IMG/VR virus record: IMGVR_UViG_3300047476_000180
Coordinates: 1 to 41,522 of that record
Source: a virus
DNA length: 41,522 bases
Reading direction: 5' to 3' (one strand)
Shown: positions 40,767 to 41,522 of the stretch, piece by piece
How positions within the stretch are numbered: the first letter of the stretch is position 1
Layout of the letters: each line of letters starts with the position of its first letter
Position numbers and translations under genes: made by a program
The notes under the pieces: model-generated
Databases searched by the model: none
What the model was told of the DNA's origin: nothing
Seen by the model: the letters and a program-made list of their open reading frames with translations, nothing else

Positions 40767-40816
40767 ACGAAACAACGGGCGGGGCATGGTGCCTCGCCCA
40801 CAACTAGGAGAAACCT

Positions 40817-40975
40817 ATGAACACTCAACAAATCACCCGCACGATTCTTCGTGCCCTTCATGAGCAGATCGACCCGACGGTCGATGAGATGGAGGCCCCT
40901 GCGGACACCGAGGTCGATGCCGCCGCGCTGGTGCGCGAGTTCGTCAAGAAGTGGGAAGCAAGGAAGGGAGAGTGA
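40817..40975 (+). CDS. Small acidic early protein (52 aa)
   Basis: The ATG at 40817 has AGGAG 7 bases upstream. The protein is mostly helical: a basic N-terminal helix (QQITRTILRALHEQI), an acidic middle (DEMEAPADTEVDAAA) and a basic end (VREFVKKWEARKGE). Codon use and the close next start support a real gene. Function unknown. Confidence 0.75.
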   Translation: MNTQQITRTILRALHEQIDPTVDEMEAPADTEVDAAALVREFVKKWEARKGE

Positions 40976-40976
40976 T

Positions 40977-41246
40977 ATGAAAGTGAGAGCCGTTCGGCGC
41001 GAGAAGCGCACAAAACCCCAGCCGTATATCGACTGGCACATCATCTGCCCCGATTCCGGGTGCCCCGACTGGAAGCGGATGTACAACCTTCGTCCTTCCC
41101 GTAGTCGTTTCATATACAGCAACGACGACTCCACCGTGAGGCAGGGTGTGCAAGTTCACCTGAGCCGGTTCACCTACACCGGGTGCAGCCATCGCGGCAT
41201 CAGGTTTGTCAAACGCAACAAACATACTGAGGGGCTGGGATGGTGA
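40977..41246 (+). CDS. Small basic protein (89 aa)
   Basis: The ATG at 40977 lies one base after the upstream stop, with GGGAGA as ribosome site; a longer frame upstream would overlap the 52-residue gene. The product is strongly basic (MKVRAVRREKRTKPQPYIDW..., later RGIRFVKRNKH) with IICPDSGCPDW and TGCSHRG. The Cys pairs and His residues could form a small metal site, so nucleic acid binding is possible. It overlaps the next gene by 7 bases. Confidence 0.75.
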   Translation: MKVRAVRREKRTKPQPYIDWHIICPDSGCPDWKRMYNLRPSRSRFIYSNDDSTVRQGVQVHLSRFTYTGCSHRGIRFVKRNKHTEGLGW

Positions 41247-41440
41247 CGGTGACTTCTGGAACTTCTTTTACGGAGGCTCTCGCCCACGTGCGTGGTGCCT
41301 TCAACGCGGGTGCCCTGCACGACTGGCAGGTCTACGTGGATCAGAGCGACGGCGAGAACGGGTATCGACACATTGTCGTGCTGCCCGCCGAGTCTGCCGA
41401 CTGGGTTGAATTTTTTGACGAAGGAGATGCGAGTGAGTAA
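41240..41440 (+). CDS. Small acidic protein (66 aa)
   Basis: The ATG at 41240 overlaps the previous gene by 7 bases, with GAGGGG upstream. The protein reads VTVTSGTSFTEALAHVRGAF, then WQVYVDQSDGENGYRHIVVL and an acidic tail (FFDEGDASE). It looks like a small alpha/beta fold. No family was recognised. Tight overlaps show co-translation in the rightward operon. Confidence 0.75.
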   Translation: MVTVTSGTSFTEALAHVRGAFNAGALHDWQVYVDQSDGENGYRHIVVLPAESADWVEFFDEGDASE

Positions 41441-41522
41441 CAAAGATGTGCAGAAGGCGTGGGGAACCGCGCCAAAGATGCGCGCTATCTGCATCGAGTG
41501 CGGCGACGAGTACGCCGCTGCG
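41433..41522 (+). CDS. Start of a further early gene, GTG start (partial)
   Basis: A GTG at 41433 has AAGGAG 7 bases upstream and overlaps the previous gene by 8 bases. Thirty codons are present before the window ends (VSNKDVQKAWGTAPKMRAI...). CIEC near residue 20 may be the first half of a zinc-binding site. Too short to assign. Confidence 0.6.
   Translation, partial: MSNKDVQKAWGTAPKMRAICIECGDEYAAA

Noticed and set aside
1-41522. Integrase, repressor or tRNA genes indicating a prophage
   Set aside because: None was found by reading; absence here does not exclude them outside the window.

Overview
The window is a 41.5 kb piece of a tailed double-stranded DNA bacteriophage (Caudoviricetes), probably an uncultured environmental phage of a Gram-negative host. 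The evidence is a complete packaging and head module (small and large terminase, portal, scaffold, HK97-fold major capsid protein), head-completion proteins, many fibre and lectin-like proteins, and a lysozyme-holin pair. I see no tail sheath, tube or tape-measure protein. A P22 gp4-like head-closure protein and a probable second connector protein are present, so a short-tailed (podovirus-like) particle is the best guess. No integrase, repressor, polymerase or tRNA gene is visible. The host cannot be named from the sequence.

Layout. Positions 1-38704 form one long, nearly gapless block read leftward. In transcription order it runs: putative terS and terL (38704-36499), portal, a 64-residue helical protein, a GroES-like co-chaperonin, scaffold, two capsid-associated proteins and the major capsid protein (ends 30482), followed by a strong intrinsic terminator. 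Next come a GIY-YIG endonuclease and small virion proteins (30348-28454), a 613-residue beta-rich adhesin, and a cluster of small basic proteins sharing C-terminal RGKTK and YAKGG-type motifs (26609-23798). Then follow fibre and LamG-like proteins, the gp4-like head-closure protein, an HNH endonuclease, two zinc-ribbon proteins with different C-terminal modules, a connector candidate and an 810-residue repeat fibre (to 15189). After these lie a glycosyltransferase-like and a methyltransferase-like gene, another repeat fibre, endolysin and holin (to 10857). The left end (9975-1) holds large virion or tail proteins, the last running off the window. A GIY-YIG endonuclease at 10017-10856 is inserted on the opposite strand.

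Positions 38705-39115 are a divergent intergenic region rich in inverted repeats. A rightward gene (39116-39628) ends in two tandem UUCG-loop terminators. About 0.9 kb of non-coding DNA follows, with a 20-bp AT palindrome, repeated GAACTTTC-type motifs, three copies of a 28-bp repeat and two copies of a 31-bp repeat. It looks like a replication origin or regulatory locus. It ends in a near-consensus extended -10 sigma70 promoter (40526-40554) that drives a tight run of small rightward genes, presumably early ones, to the window edge.

The most unusual features are the shared C-terminal RGKTK tag (all four threonine codons used, so probably kept by selection), the modular zinc-ribbon/LamG locus beside an HNH nuclease, and the origin-like repeat region. 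All functions are inferred from reading motifs; no database search was possible.
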